NCBI GenBank assembly: GCA_030609125.1
Contig: JAUWCW010000050.1
Coordinates: 1 to 9,722 of the forward strand
Source of the DNA: JAUWCW01 sp030609125 [NCBI: Candidatus Rokuibacteriota bacterium]
GTDB lineage: Bacteria > JAUVQV01
Direction: 5' to 3'
DNA: 9,722 nucleotides
The first letter of the stretch is position 1. Each line of letters starts with the position of its first letter. The notes under the pieces were generated by a model. That model was not told the origin of the DNA. It saw nothing but the letters and a program-made list of their open reading frames with translations, and ran no database searches. The position numbers and the translations under genes were made by a program. Positions 1-6,492 of the stretch are shown in pieces.

Positions 1-411
1 CGGGCCGCCCTCACCGCCGACGAGATCGCAGCGGAGGCGGACTTCTTCTCTTTCGGAACGAATGACCTGACCCAGATGGGGGCTGGTTTCTCCCGAGACG
101 ACGCCGGCACCTTCCTGCCGATGTACATTGAAAAGGGAATCTACGCCGCCGACCCCTTCCAGAGCCTCGATACGGCCGGTATCGGCAAACTCGTGAAAAT
201 CGGCGTGGATCTGGGACGGGGGGTGAAAAAGGATCTGAAGATAGGCATCTGCGGCGAGCACGGCGGGGATCCCTCTTCCATCGCCTTCTGCCACCAGCTC
301 GGGCTGGACTATGTCTCCTGCAGCCCTTTCAGGGTTCCCATCGCCAGGCTTGCCGCCGCGCAGGCTGAGCTTGCGAATCCGAGAAGGGCTTCCCGTTCAC
401 GGAAGGGTTGA
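1..411 (+). CDS. ppdK: Pyruvate, phosphate dikinase, C-terminal part (5' end outside window)
   Basis: The last 136 residues of pyruvate phosphate dikinase, a cytosolic enzyme that interconverts pyruvate + ATP + phosphate and phosphoenolpyruvate + AMP + diphosphate. The visible part is the end of the C-terminal PEP/pyruvate-binding TIM barrel. It has the [10 protein letters not shown] block (residues 16-25 of the fragment), the ICGEHGG block with the catalytic cysteine (fragment C84, equivalent to Cys831 of the Clostridium symbiosum enzyme by recalled alignment), and the family ending [19 protein letters not shown] (104-122). The stretch [16 protein letters not shown] is also typical of PPDK and argues against the related PEP synthase or PtsI. 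The reading frame is open from base 1, so the start lies upstream. The TGA stop at 409-411 overlaps the TTG start of the next gene, which suggests co-transcription and translational coupling. The short tail after AAAQAELA looks strain-specific. Confidence 0.96.
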   Translation, partial: RAALTADEIAAEADFFSFGTNDLTQMGAGFSRDDAGTFLPMYIEKGIYAADPFQSLDTAGIGKLVKIGVDLGRGVKKDLKIGICGEHGGDPSSIAFCHQLGLDYVSCSPFRVPIARLAAAQAELANPRRASRSRKG

Positions 412-1259
412 AAGGGCGCATCGGTACCCTGGCAGCGGCCTTCGTGCTCCTCGCTCTGGCGGGGGGGGCCGAAGCCGGCTCCCTGCCGGTGCCGCTGTGG
501 GAAGGGCCGGGGTCCGTGGAATGGGAGTCAGGCTACATCCTGAGCTACGGCCGGGGAAACGCCTCGTCCAATTCGGTGAACAGCAGTGTGCGCCGCGCCG
601 GGAATCTTAAAGCCGCCGCCCGGCAAGCCAGGCGCAGCATGTACCGGCTCTGCCTGGGAATAACCGTTCAGGACGGACTGGCGGTGCGGGACTATCTCAG
701 GCAGGACCCGGAGCTGCAGGGAATCATCAGAAAGAAGCTCCTCGCACTGCCGCCGTGGGAAATCAGGGTCGGAAAGAGTGAGGAGGCCCGGCTCGTTCTC
801 AGGCTTCCCATGGGTGGAAGAGGGGGCCTCTCCGAGCTTCTCGGGGATCTGGGAGGTGCCGGGGAGGAAGAGTACCGGGAGGGGGGGGGCTTTGATCCGG
901 AGCCGGCGTCGCTCGAGATCGACTCGGCTACGGGCGTTGTCCTCATCGCCTCAAGACGCAGTGTGATTGCGGCGCTGAGACCCCGCATCGTCGGGGGGGC
1001 GGGGAGGATTCTGCTTGAACACGGCGAGGCCGCCGCCGAGGCTCACGATCGGCCAGCCTACATAGCCTATTACGACTCACTGGAAGACGCCATGAGAGAC
1101 CCCGTTGTCGGCGAAAACCCTCTCGTCGTGGCCGCGGGGGAACATCGGGGGCGGGGGAGCGACCTGGTGCTGCCGCGGTTCCTGGAAGAGAGCCTCTCCC
1201 GTGCCGATGGGGCGAGACGTATCCTGACCGAGGTACGTTTCTCCGTAGTCCTGCAGTAG
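408..1259 (+). CDS. Secreted LPP20/FlgT-like protein of unknown function
   Basis: A 283-residue exported protein. Residues 1-23 form a classic signal peptide: MKGR, a hydrophobic core [13 protein letters not shown], and AEA before a likely cut after residue 23. Residues about 35-135 resemble the LPP20/FlgT N-terminal fold: a strand ([15 protein letters not shown]), then an amphipathic helix rich in Ala and Arg ([19 protein letters not shown]), then a strand ending VLRLPM. Residues about 168-283 resemble the C-terminal domain I recall from deltaproteobacterial proteins of this kind, normally beginning TGLIIDARGL and containing NPLVV. Here it reads [10 protein letters not shown] (175-184), with [15 protein letters not shown] and GENPLVV (235-241) retained. 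A Gly/Glu-rich linker (about 137-165) joins the halves. The start is TTG inside TTGA, overlapping the ppdK stop. The GGAAGGG just before it is too close to be a good ribosome site, so reinitiation is likely. There is no lipobox, so it is probably periplasmic. Function is unknown and the family call rests on recalled sequence patterns. Confidence 0.72.
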   Translation: MKGRIGTLAAAFVLLALAGGAEAGSLPVPLWEGPGSVEWESGYILSYGRGNASSNSVNSSVRRAGNLKAAARQARRSMYRLCLGITVQDGLAVRDYLRQDPELQGIIRKKLLALPPWEIRVGKSEEARLVLRLPMGGRGGLSELLGDLGGAGEEEYREGGGFDPEPASLEIDSATGVVLIASRRSVIAALRPRIVGGAGRILLEHGEAAAEAHDRPAYIAYYDSLEDAMRDPVVGENPLVVAAGEHRGRGSDLVLPRFLEESLSRADGARRILTEVRFSVVLQ

Positions 1260-1261
1260 AG

Positions 1262-1942
1262 TTACACCGCCCCGAAACGGCGCTGGCGGTCACGGAAATC
1301 CTCAAGGGCCACGACGAGGTCCTTCCTGCCGAAGTCAAGGCCATTGCCGGGGGAGTGCCGGATCTCGGCGTACGAGGCCTGCCAGACGAGGAAATCCTTG
1401 GGCTCCAGAGAGCCGCCGGCGTAAAGAATGAGATCAGGGTCGGGCTGGCCGGCGGTCAGAAGATGGGCCGAGAAGGTTTTCTCATCCACCACCCCGTCCG
1501 GGTGGGCATCCAGGCACCGAGCAGCCGCCCGGGCGATTTCCTCTCGGCCGCTGTAATTGAAAAAGAGGTTCACGAATCGTGCCGGATCCCCGCCGGGAGG
1601 TGAGGCTGCGGGGGTGGACTGCCCGGGACAAGACAGGGCTTCTGTGTCTCCGAGACAGAGGAAAAGGGCGCCCTGATCGGCGGCAGCCCCGGCGAGAGCC
1701 TTGAGATCCTCCCTCCAGGCGGCGTGGGTGGAACCGGCGGGAAGAGTGGCGATGAGGCGGGGCAGCTCGGGCGAGAAGAGAGAGAGGGAGACGAGGTCGG
1801 GGATGAGAGTGAAGGAATCGAAAACGACGTCGCCGAAGAGGCGGAATATCTTCCCGGGGATGGCGGGCAGATCGCCTCGCCGGTCGGGATCCGACACCGT
1901 GCCGTCCAGGACGAGAGCGAGGTGGAGAAGATCACTTTTCAT
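1262..1942 (-). CDS. Divergent cis-prenyltransferase (UppS-family) homologue, possibly inactive
   Basis: A 226-residue protein that aligns along its length with undecaprenyl diphosphate synthase, the cytosolic enzyme that builds the C55 lipid carrier for peptidoglycan. Family marks seen: HLALVLDG (7-14; D13 matches the catalytic Asp of MDGN), LFSPE (55-59; FSSEN in E. coli), FNYSGREEI (128-136; NYGGR), PDPDLI (167-172), FLVWQASYAEI (184-194; E193 matches the metal-binding Glu) and RRFG near the end (221-224). Differences: GNGRW after the Asp has become GTVSD, and the IRTGGEHRISNF segment reads LYAGGSLEPKDF (173-184), so the two diphosphate-binding arginines (E. coli R194 and R200) are Tyr and Glu. 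A Ser/Pro/Gly-rich insert sits at about 104-121. ATG at 1942 is the first plausible in-frame start after which homology begins; no Shine-Dalgarno is visible. It may be a paralogue with a changed substrate or a non-catalytic partner. A true uppS is expected elsewhere in the genome. Confidence 0.75.
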   Translation of the reverse strand: MKSDLLHLALVLDGTVSDPDRRGDLPAIPGKIFRLFGDVVFDSFTLIPDLVSLSLFSPELPRLIATLPAGSTHAAWREDLKALAGAAADQGALFLCLGDTEALSCPGQSTPAASPPGGDPARFVNLFFNYSGREEIARAAARCLDAHPDGVVDEKTFSAHLLTAGQPDPDLILYAGGSLEPKDFLVWQASYAEIRHSPGNGLDFGRKDLVVALEDFRDRQRRFGAV

Positions 1943-1953
1943 GGCGAGAGAAG

Positions 1954-1983
1954 ATGGTAATGATGTGAGGCGGGCGGTGTCAA
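1954..1983 (-). promoter_or_regulatory. Putative sigma70 promoter for the UppS-like gene
   Basis: On the minus strand a perfect TTGACA (1983-1978) is followed after 18 nt by TACCAT (1959-1954; 4 of 6 matches to TATAAT). Transcription would begin only about 5 nt before the ATG at 1942, giving an almost leaderless message, which agrees with the lack of a ribosome binding site there. Predicted by eye only. Confidence 0.4.
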
Positions 1984-2078
1984 CCCGGATATTGCATGCA
2001 TGGCCCGCGACTGTGTTCGGGCTTGCCGCCTCGTCCTGCGGTCCACCTGAGGCGGAGCTCGGTCGGTGCGCTGTGAGA

Positions 2079-2106
2079 TTGACTTTTTCCGGCCTTTCAT
2101 TAGAGT
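2079..2106 (+). promoter_or_regulatory. Putative sigma70 promoter for LysM gene (and possibly uvrBC)
   Basis: TTGACT (2079-2084), a 16-nt spacer, then TAGAGT (2101-2106; 4 of 6 matches to TATAAT), in a T-rich patch that stands out from the GC-rich surroundings. It lies about 35 nt upstream of the LysM gene's start. Because the 96-nt gap before uvrB shows no comparable promoter, uvrB and uvrC may also be read from here. No LexA-type operator is obvious near it. Confidence 0.5.
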
Positions 2107-2123
2107 AGGGACAAAGCATACGA

Positions 2124-2130
2124 GGGAGGA
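2124..2130 (+). promoter_or_regulatory. Ribosome binding site GGGAGGA deciding the LysM gene start
   Basis: A strong Shine-Dalgarno GGGAGGA. It lies only 1 nt before the ATG at 2132 but 10 nt before the in-frame ATG at 2141, so the second ATG is the better start. Confidence 0.55.
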
Positions 2131-2140
2131 CATGTCAGCC

Positions 2141-2473
2141 ATGCCAAGAAGAAAAAGAGTGCTGCTCGCTGCAGTGACGGCGCTTCTCTGGGCTCTTCTG
2201 TCCGGTGCGGGGCCCGGGAAAGCGGAGGCGGGTGTTGCGGGAGGCACGGGAGAGACCGTGGAGCACGAAGTGATCAAGGGTGACAACCTTCACCTGCTGG
2301 CGGGATACTATTACAGCGATCCTCGCCAGTGGAGGAGAATTTTCGACCGCAATCAGGGCATCATTTCCGACGCCAATTTGGTTCTCCCCGGCACGGTTCT
2401 GAAAATTGAGGCAGACCCGGCCCGGCAGTGGAAAATCCCGTACGGCGAGTTCGTCTCCCGGGTCTTTGACTGA
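2141..2473 (+). CDS. Small exported LysM-domain protein
   Basis: A 110-residue protein with an N-terminal signal peptide (MPRRKR, hydrophobic LLAAVTALLWALLSG, then AEA with a likely cut after residue 30) and one LysM domain at about residues 41-90. The domain begins EHEVIKGDNLHLLAGYYYSD, has the WRRIFDRNQG centre and ends with LVLPGTVLKI, the usual LysM closing pattern (L.PGT.L.I). LysM modules bind N-acetylglucosamine polymers such as peptidoglycan, so the mature protein is expected in the periplasm on the cell wall. About 20 residues follow the domain, with no catalytic domain, so the protein is a stand-alone LysM adaptor or a structural piece. The start at 2141 is chosen by ribosome-site spacing; ATG 2132 would add MSA in front. 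It lies 96 nt upstream of uvrB on the same strand. Role beyond wall binding is unknown. Confidence 0.85.
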   Translation: MPRRKRVLLAAVTALLWALLSGAGPGKAEAGVAGGTGETVEHEVIKGDNLHLLAGYYYSDPRQWRRIFDRNQGIISDANLVLPGTVLKIEADPARQWKIPYGEFVSRVFD

Positions 2474-2478
2474 GGAGG

Positions 2479-2545
2479 GTCTCCGGCCGGCCGGGCGCGC
2501 CCGAAAGGGCGGGGCCCGGGGTTCCCGGATCGCGGGGGCGGAGAC
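2479..2545. repeat. GC-rich inverted-repeat region between LysM gene and uvrB
   Basis: The leader before uvrB contains a 7-bp inverted repeat, GTCTCCG (2479-2485) and CGGAGAC (2539-2545), enclosing a very GC-rich core. Inside it is a tight hairpin: CGCCC (2498-2502), GAAA tetraloop (2503-2506), GGGCG (2507-2511). No T-tract follows, so it is not a standard intrinsic terminator. It could be an RNA structure that tunes read-through or translation of uvrB, or simply a product of high GC content. Confidence 0.4.
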
Positions 2546-2569
2546 CGGAGAGGCGACCGGCGGGTTGGG

Positions 2570-4636
2570 GTGAAGAAGTTTGTTCTTGACTCGGAGTTCT
2601 CTCCCCAGGGTGATCAGTCGAAGGCCATCGGCGATCTCATCCGGGGGGTACGGTCCGGGGTTCGGCACCAGGTGCTGCTCGGGGTCACCGGTTCGGGAAA
2701 AACCTTCACCGTCGCCAACGTCATAGAGGGGCTCCAGCGCCCGACCCTCGTGATATCCCACAACAAGACGCTTGCGGCTCAACTCTTCAACGAGTTCCGG
2801 TCCTTCTTTCCTGGAAACGCCGTAGAGTACTTCGTCTCCTATTACGACTACTATCAGCCCGAGGCGTATCTTCCCCAGACCGATACCTACATCGAGAAGG
2901 ATTCCGCCATCAACGAGCAGATCGACAAGCTGAGGCACTCCGCCACCAGGTCGATCCTGGAGAGAAGGGACGTCATCATAGTGGCCAGCGTGTCGTGCAT
3001 CTACGGCCTGGGTGCCCCCGATTATTACAGGGACATGAGGATCAGCCTGTCCGTCGGCAGCGGCCGCGGGCGACAGAGACTGCTGAGGGATCTTGTCGGG
3101 GTGCACTACAGGAGAAACGATCTTGATTTTTCGCGCGGGACATTCCGGGTCAGGGGGGACGTTGTGGAAGTGTTTCCCGCTTACGAGGAGGAGAAGATCC
3201 TGCGTGTCGAGTTCTTCGGGGAAACCGTGGAGCGCCTGGCGTGGCGGGACCCCCTGACGGGACGGTGCCTGGAGACGGTGGAGGAGGCCGGCATCTTCCC
3301 CGGGAGCCACTACGTCATTCCCGGGGAGGTCATGGAGGAAGCCCTGGGGGGCATCGAGCAGGAGCTGGAAGAGCGGCTGCAGTGGTTCCGGGCGCAGGAC
3401 AAGATTCTCGAGGCGCAGCGGCTCGAGCAGAGGACGAAGCTCGACATGGAGATGATCCGGGAGGTGGGTTTCTGCTCGGGCATCGAGAACTATTCCCGGC
3501 ATCTTACGGGGCGGACGACGGGGTCGCCTCCTCCAACGCTGATGGAGTACTTTCCCGACGACCTTCTGGTGGTTATCGACGAAAGCCACGTGACCGTCCC
3601 GCAGCTGAGAGCCATGGCGGCGGGGGACCGGTCGCGGAAGAGGAATCTCGTGGAGCACGGTTTTCGCCTTCCCTCGGCCTACGACAACCGGCCGCTGAGG
3701 TTCGAGGAGTTCGAGGAACGGGTGGGGCAGGTTGTCTACGTGTCCGCCACCCCCGCGCCGTACGAAATAGAGAAGGCCGGGGAGAGTGTGGTGGAGCAGA
3801 TAATACGCCCCACGGGGCTCATGGAGCCCGAGGTGGAGATTCGTCCCATCGCGGGCCAGGTTGAGGACCTGATGGAAGAGGTCAGGGTCAGGGCTGAGCG
3901 GGGGGAGCGGGTTCTCGTCACGACCCTCACCAAGAGGATGGCCGAGGATCTGACGGAGTACTACACGGAACTGGGGATCCGGGTTCGGTATCTGCATTCG
4001 GAAATCCACACCCTGGAGAGAATGCAGCTTCTGCGGGACCTCCGGCGTGGCGTCTTTGACGCCCTGATCGGCATCAACCTTCTCCGGGAGGGGCTCGATC
4101 TTCCGGAAGTCTCCCTCGTGGCGGTTCTTGACGCGGACAAGGAGGGCTTCCTCAGATCCGAGACGGCTCTCGTGCAGACGGCGGGGAGGGCGGCGAGGAA
4201 CATCGACGGCAAAGTGATTCTTTACGCCGACGTGATGACGGGATCCATTCGCCGCGCCATGGAAGAGACGGGAAGGAGGCGCGTCATCCAGAGCGAATAC
4301 AACATTCGGGAGGGGATAACTCCGGAGGGGATCAAGAAGGGCATCAACGACGTGCTGGTCTCGATTTACGAAGCGGACTACGGGCCGGTGCCGAGTGCGG
4401 CGGATGGCGCGGAGGAATACGTTCCGCTGGAGGAGGCCGAAGCGAAAATCGTGGCGCTGGAGGCGGCCATGAAAGAAGCTGCGGCCGGGCTGGAGTTCGA
4501 GAAGGCGGCGGAGCTGAGGGATCAGGTTCGAGAGTTGAAGTGGCGGGAAGTGCTGCCGGGAGCGGCAGGAATGGACGTGCGGCTCCCGGGGACAAAACGC
4601 GGGAAGGCCCGCAGGAAGAAAGGGCGGAAGACGTGA
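2570..4636 (+). CDS. uvrB: UvrABC excision nuclease subunit B (helicase-like damage verifier)
   Basis: A full-length UvrB of 688 residues (family usually about 660-690). In nucleotide excision repair it is loaded on DNA by UvrA, verifies the lesion with ATP and recruits UvrC. Visible marks: Walker A GVTGSGKT (38-45); the beta-hairpin region with [20 protein letters not shown] and the following [13 protein letters not shown] block; Walker B DESH (337-340); helicase motifs in the second RecA-like domain, including [24 protein letters not shown] and motif [11 protein letters not shown] (536-544; more often QTIGRAARN); and the C-terminal UVR motif at about 621-656, which pairs with the matching motif in UvrC. 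The start is GTG 2570, giving the typical N-terminus [13 protein letters not shown]; only weak GGAGAGG 16 nt upstream could serve as a ribosome site. The last 4 nt overlap the uvrC start, so the two are translationally coupled. A basic tail ([11 protein letters not shown]) ends the protein. Confidence 0.98.
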   Translation: MKKFVLDSEFSPQGDQSKAIGDLIRGVRSGVRHQVLLGVTGSGKTFTVANVIEGLQRPTLVISHNKTLAAQLFNEFRSFFPGNAVEYFVSYYDYYQPEAYLPQTDTYIEKDSAINEQIDKLRHSATRSILERRDVIIVASVSCIYGLGAPDYYRDMRISLSVGSGRGRQRLLRDLVGVHYRRNDLDFSRGTFRVRGDVVEVFPAYEEEKILRVEFFGETVERLAWRDPLTGRCLETVEEAGIFPGSHYVIPGEVMEEALGGIEQELEERLQWFRAQDKILEAQRLEQRTKLDMEMIREVGFCSGIENYSRHLTGRTTGSPPPTLMEYFPDDLLVVIDESHVTVPQLRAMAAGDRSRKRNLVEHGFRLPSAYDNRPLRFEEFEERVGQVVYVSATPAPYEIEKAGESVVEQIIRPTGLMEPEVEIRPIAGQVEDLMEEVRVRAERGERVLVTTLTKRMAEDLTEYYTELGIRVRYLHSEIHTLERMQLLRDLRRGVFDALIGINLLREGLDLPEVSLVAVLDADKEGFLRSETALVQTAGRAARNIDGKVILYADVMTGSIRRAMEETGRRRVIQSEYNIREGITPEGIKKGINDVLVSIYEADYGPVPSAADGAEEYVPLEEAEAKIVALEAAMKEAAAGLEFEKAAELRDQVRELKWREVLPGAAGMDVRLPGTKRGKARRKKGRKT

Positions 4637-6492
4637 GGGAGGCGCGGGAGGCCGTTCGCATTCTGCAGGGTGAGGCTGAGAGAGCTCCCCGCGGGCCCGG
4701 GGTATACATCATGCGCGGTGCGGATGACGCGGTTCTCTACGTGGGCAAAGCCAAGTCGCTGCGGGCGAGGCTGAGGAGCTACAGGGATCCGCTTCGGCAA
4801 GGGCCGAAGACGGCCGTGATGGCGCGGCAGGTGAGAAAGGTTGAGACCCTCGTCACGGACACGGAAGTGGAGGCGTTGATCCTTGAGAACGCTCTCATCA
4901 AGAAGTACAGGCCCAAGTACAACATCACCCTCAGGGACGACAAGACGTATCCGTTTCTTCGGCTCTCGGTTCAGGAAGAATTTCCGGCGCTCACCGTGGT
5001 GCGGGGTCCTGGAAAGGACGGCGCGAGGTATTTCGGGCCCTACGTCCCCGCCGGGGCGATGCGGAAAACGGTGGCGATCCTGCAGAGGATCTTTCCGCTG
5101 CGAAAGTGCCGAACGGCTCTGAAGGCACGGCGGGGGCGACCCTGTCTGAACTTCCAGATGGGCAGATGCCTGGCGCCCTGCGCCGGCAGGGTCACCGGCG
5201 AGGAGTACGGGAAGCTCGTCCGGGGGGTCGCGCTCTTTCTGCAGGGAAAGGGAAGGGAGCTGGCGGGGGAATACCGGAAGCGGATGCTGGAGCTCTCCGG
5301 ACAGGAGCGCTATGAGGAGGCGGCGGTCCTGAGGGACCGGATCGGGGCGATTGAGGCGACGCTCCAAAGGCAGAAGGTGCACTTTCCCGGAAGGGGTGAT
5401 CTGGACGTCCTCGGCAGCGCCATCCTCGGGGAGAGGCGGGTGGTGACGGTTCTGCACGCGGCGAAGGGGCAGATCGTCGGGGCCAGAACGATCCATGTCA
5501 GGGAGAGTCCCGAGGAGGAAGGGGAGATGTTCTCCGAGTTCCTGCGCGCGTTCTACGACAGGGCGTCTTCCGTGCCGCCGGAGATCCTTCTCCCCCAAAG
5601 GCCGGCCGGATTCGAGGCCATGGAGGAGTGGCTGCAGGGGAAGCGCGGAAGGCGCGTGAGGCTTCTGGTGCCCAGAGCAGGGCCTCTGCGGGCGCTCGTG
5701 TCGCTGGCGTCGCGCAATGCGATGGAGACGCTGGAGAGAGGAAAGACTCGCGGCGGGGGCGAGGACGCCGTGGGCCAACTGGGGATGGTGGCGGCCAGGC
5801 TTAAAGGGCTCCGCACTCTGGGGGCGGTGGACGTGTCCGCCATCTGCGGTACCGACACCGTCGCCTCCTTCGTATGGTGGGAGGGCGGCAGGTTCAAGAA
5901 AAGCCGTTACCGGAGGTTCCGGATCGGGTCCCCCGCCGGGGGCGACGATTACGCCGCCATGACCGAAGTGGTGAAGCGGCTGGCGGCGAGAATTGAAAAG
6001 GGGAGATGGCCCGGGCCGGACATCCTGCTTCTGGACGGCGGGAAAGGGCACCTGTCGGCGGTGAGAAGGTGTCTTGCCGGGCGGAAGTGGCAACCCGCCC
6101 TCACCGTCGCGATCGCCAAGCCCGGGGGGGGACGCTCCAGAGACGCAGTCTACGCGGAGGGCAGAAGAGACTCTCTTCACCTGGACAGGGTTCCCGACGT
6201 GCTGCGTACGCTCCAGACGGTGAGGGATGAGGCCCACCGTTTCGCGGTGGCGTACCATCGCAGGGTGAGAAGCAGAAGAGTGCTCGGGAGTGCACTCGAG
6301 GCGGTGCCCGGGATCGGCCCGGAGCGCAGGAAGCTTCTCCTCAGGAGGTTCGGGAGCCTGGAGAGACTGCGGCGGGCGAGCCGAAGGGATCTGCAGGCGG
6401 TGGAGGGGCTTCCTGCCGCAGTGGCCGATGACCTCTTTGTGTATCTGCGAAAATGGCCGGGGCGCCGCGGAAACGCAACCCGCCTCAGGTGA
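4633..6492 (+). CDS. uvrC: UvrABC excision nuclease subunit C
   Basis: A full-length UvrC of 619 residues, the dual-incision nuclease recruited by UvrB. Domains in order: GIY-YIG nuclease for the 3' cut (about 21-100; GVY 23-25, [15 protein letters not shown] 36-50 with R46, and the [13 protein letters not shown] block); a four-cysteine cluster C159, C171, C179, C183, with the same spacing as the reported [4Fe-4S] ligands of E. coli UvrC; a UVR motif (about 205-245) for UvrB contact; an RNase H-like nuclease for the 5' cut with D400, D468 (LLLDGGKGH) and H535 (RDEAHRFAV), matching the T. maritima triad; and paired helix-hairpin-helix motifs (about 556-610, [18 protein letters not shown]). GTG 4633 is chosen because it overlaps the uvrB stop as GTGA and gives the usual short lead before the GIY domain; a frame open from 4540 would add an unlikely 31 residues. 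The DISH motif of the RNase H-like domain reads DVSA (400-403). The 3' end overlaps the convergent kinase gene by 8 nt. Confidence 0.98.
   Translation: MREAREAVRILQGEAERAPRGPGVYIMRGADDAVLYVGKAKSLRARLRSYRDPLRQGPKTAVMARQVRKVETLVTDTEVEALILENALIKKYRPKYNITLRDDKTYPFLRLSVQEEFPALTVVRGPGKDGARYFGPYVPAGAMRKTVAILQRIFPLRKCRTALKARRGRPCLNFQMGRCLAPCAGRVTGEEYGKLVRGVALFLQGKGRELAGEYRKRMLELSGQERYEEAAVLRDRIGAIEATLQRQKVHFPGRGDLDVLGSAILGERRVVTVLHAAKGQIVGARTIHVRESPEEEGEMFSEFLRAFYDRASSVPPEILLPQRPAGFEAMEEWLQGKRGRRVRLLVPRAGPLRALVSLASRNAMETLERGKTRGGGEDAVGQLGMVAARLKGLRTLGAVDVSAICGTDTVASFVWWEGGRFKKSRYRRFRIGSPAGGDDYAAMTEVVKRLAARIEKGRWPGPDILLLDGGKGHLSAVRRCLAGRKWQPALTVAIAKPGGGRSRDAVYAEGRRDSLHLDRVPDVLRTLQTVRDEAHRFAVAYHRRVRSRRVLGSALEAVPGIGPERRKLLLRRFGSLERLRRASRRDLQAVEGLPAAVADDLFVYLRKWPGRRGNATRLR

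Noticed and set aside
1994-2001. Palindrome TGCATGCA in the divergent intergenic region as a regulator site
   Set aside because: An isolated 8-bp palindrome with no second copy nearby and no known regulator match; chance cannot be excluded.
1701-2108. Plus-strand open frames opposite the UppS-like gene
   Set aside because: The minus-strand frame carries UppS motifs along its length; the plus-strand products are Arg/Ser/Glu-rich with no recognisable features.
2135-4009. Long minus-strand open frame (624 codons) opposite the LysM gene and uvrB
   Set aside because: It lies opposite strongly recognisable uvrB and is rich in Pro, Arg and His, the usual result of high GC content on the antisense strand. 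No family motif is visible.
4540-4632. Upstream extension of uvrC inside the uvrB end
   Set aside because: The extra 31 residues are low-complexity and absent from the UvrC family; the GTGA overlap at 4633 is the natural start.
4522-6258. Long minus-strand open frame (578 codons) opposite uvrC
   Set aside because: Shadow of uvrC with low-complexity Pro/Arg/His composition and no domain pattern.
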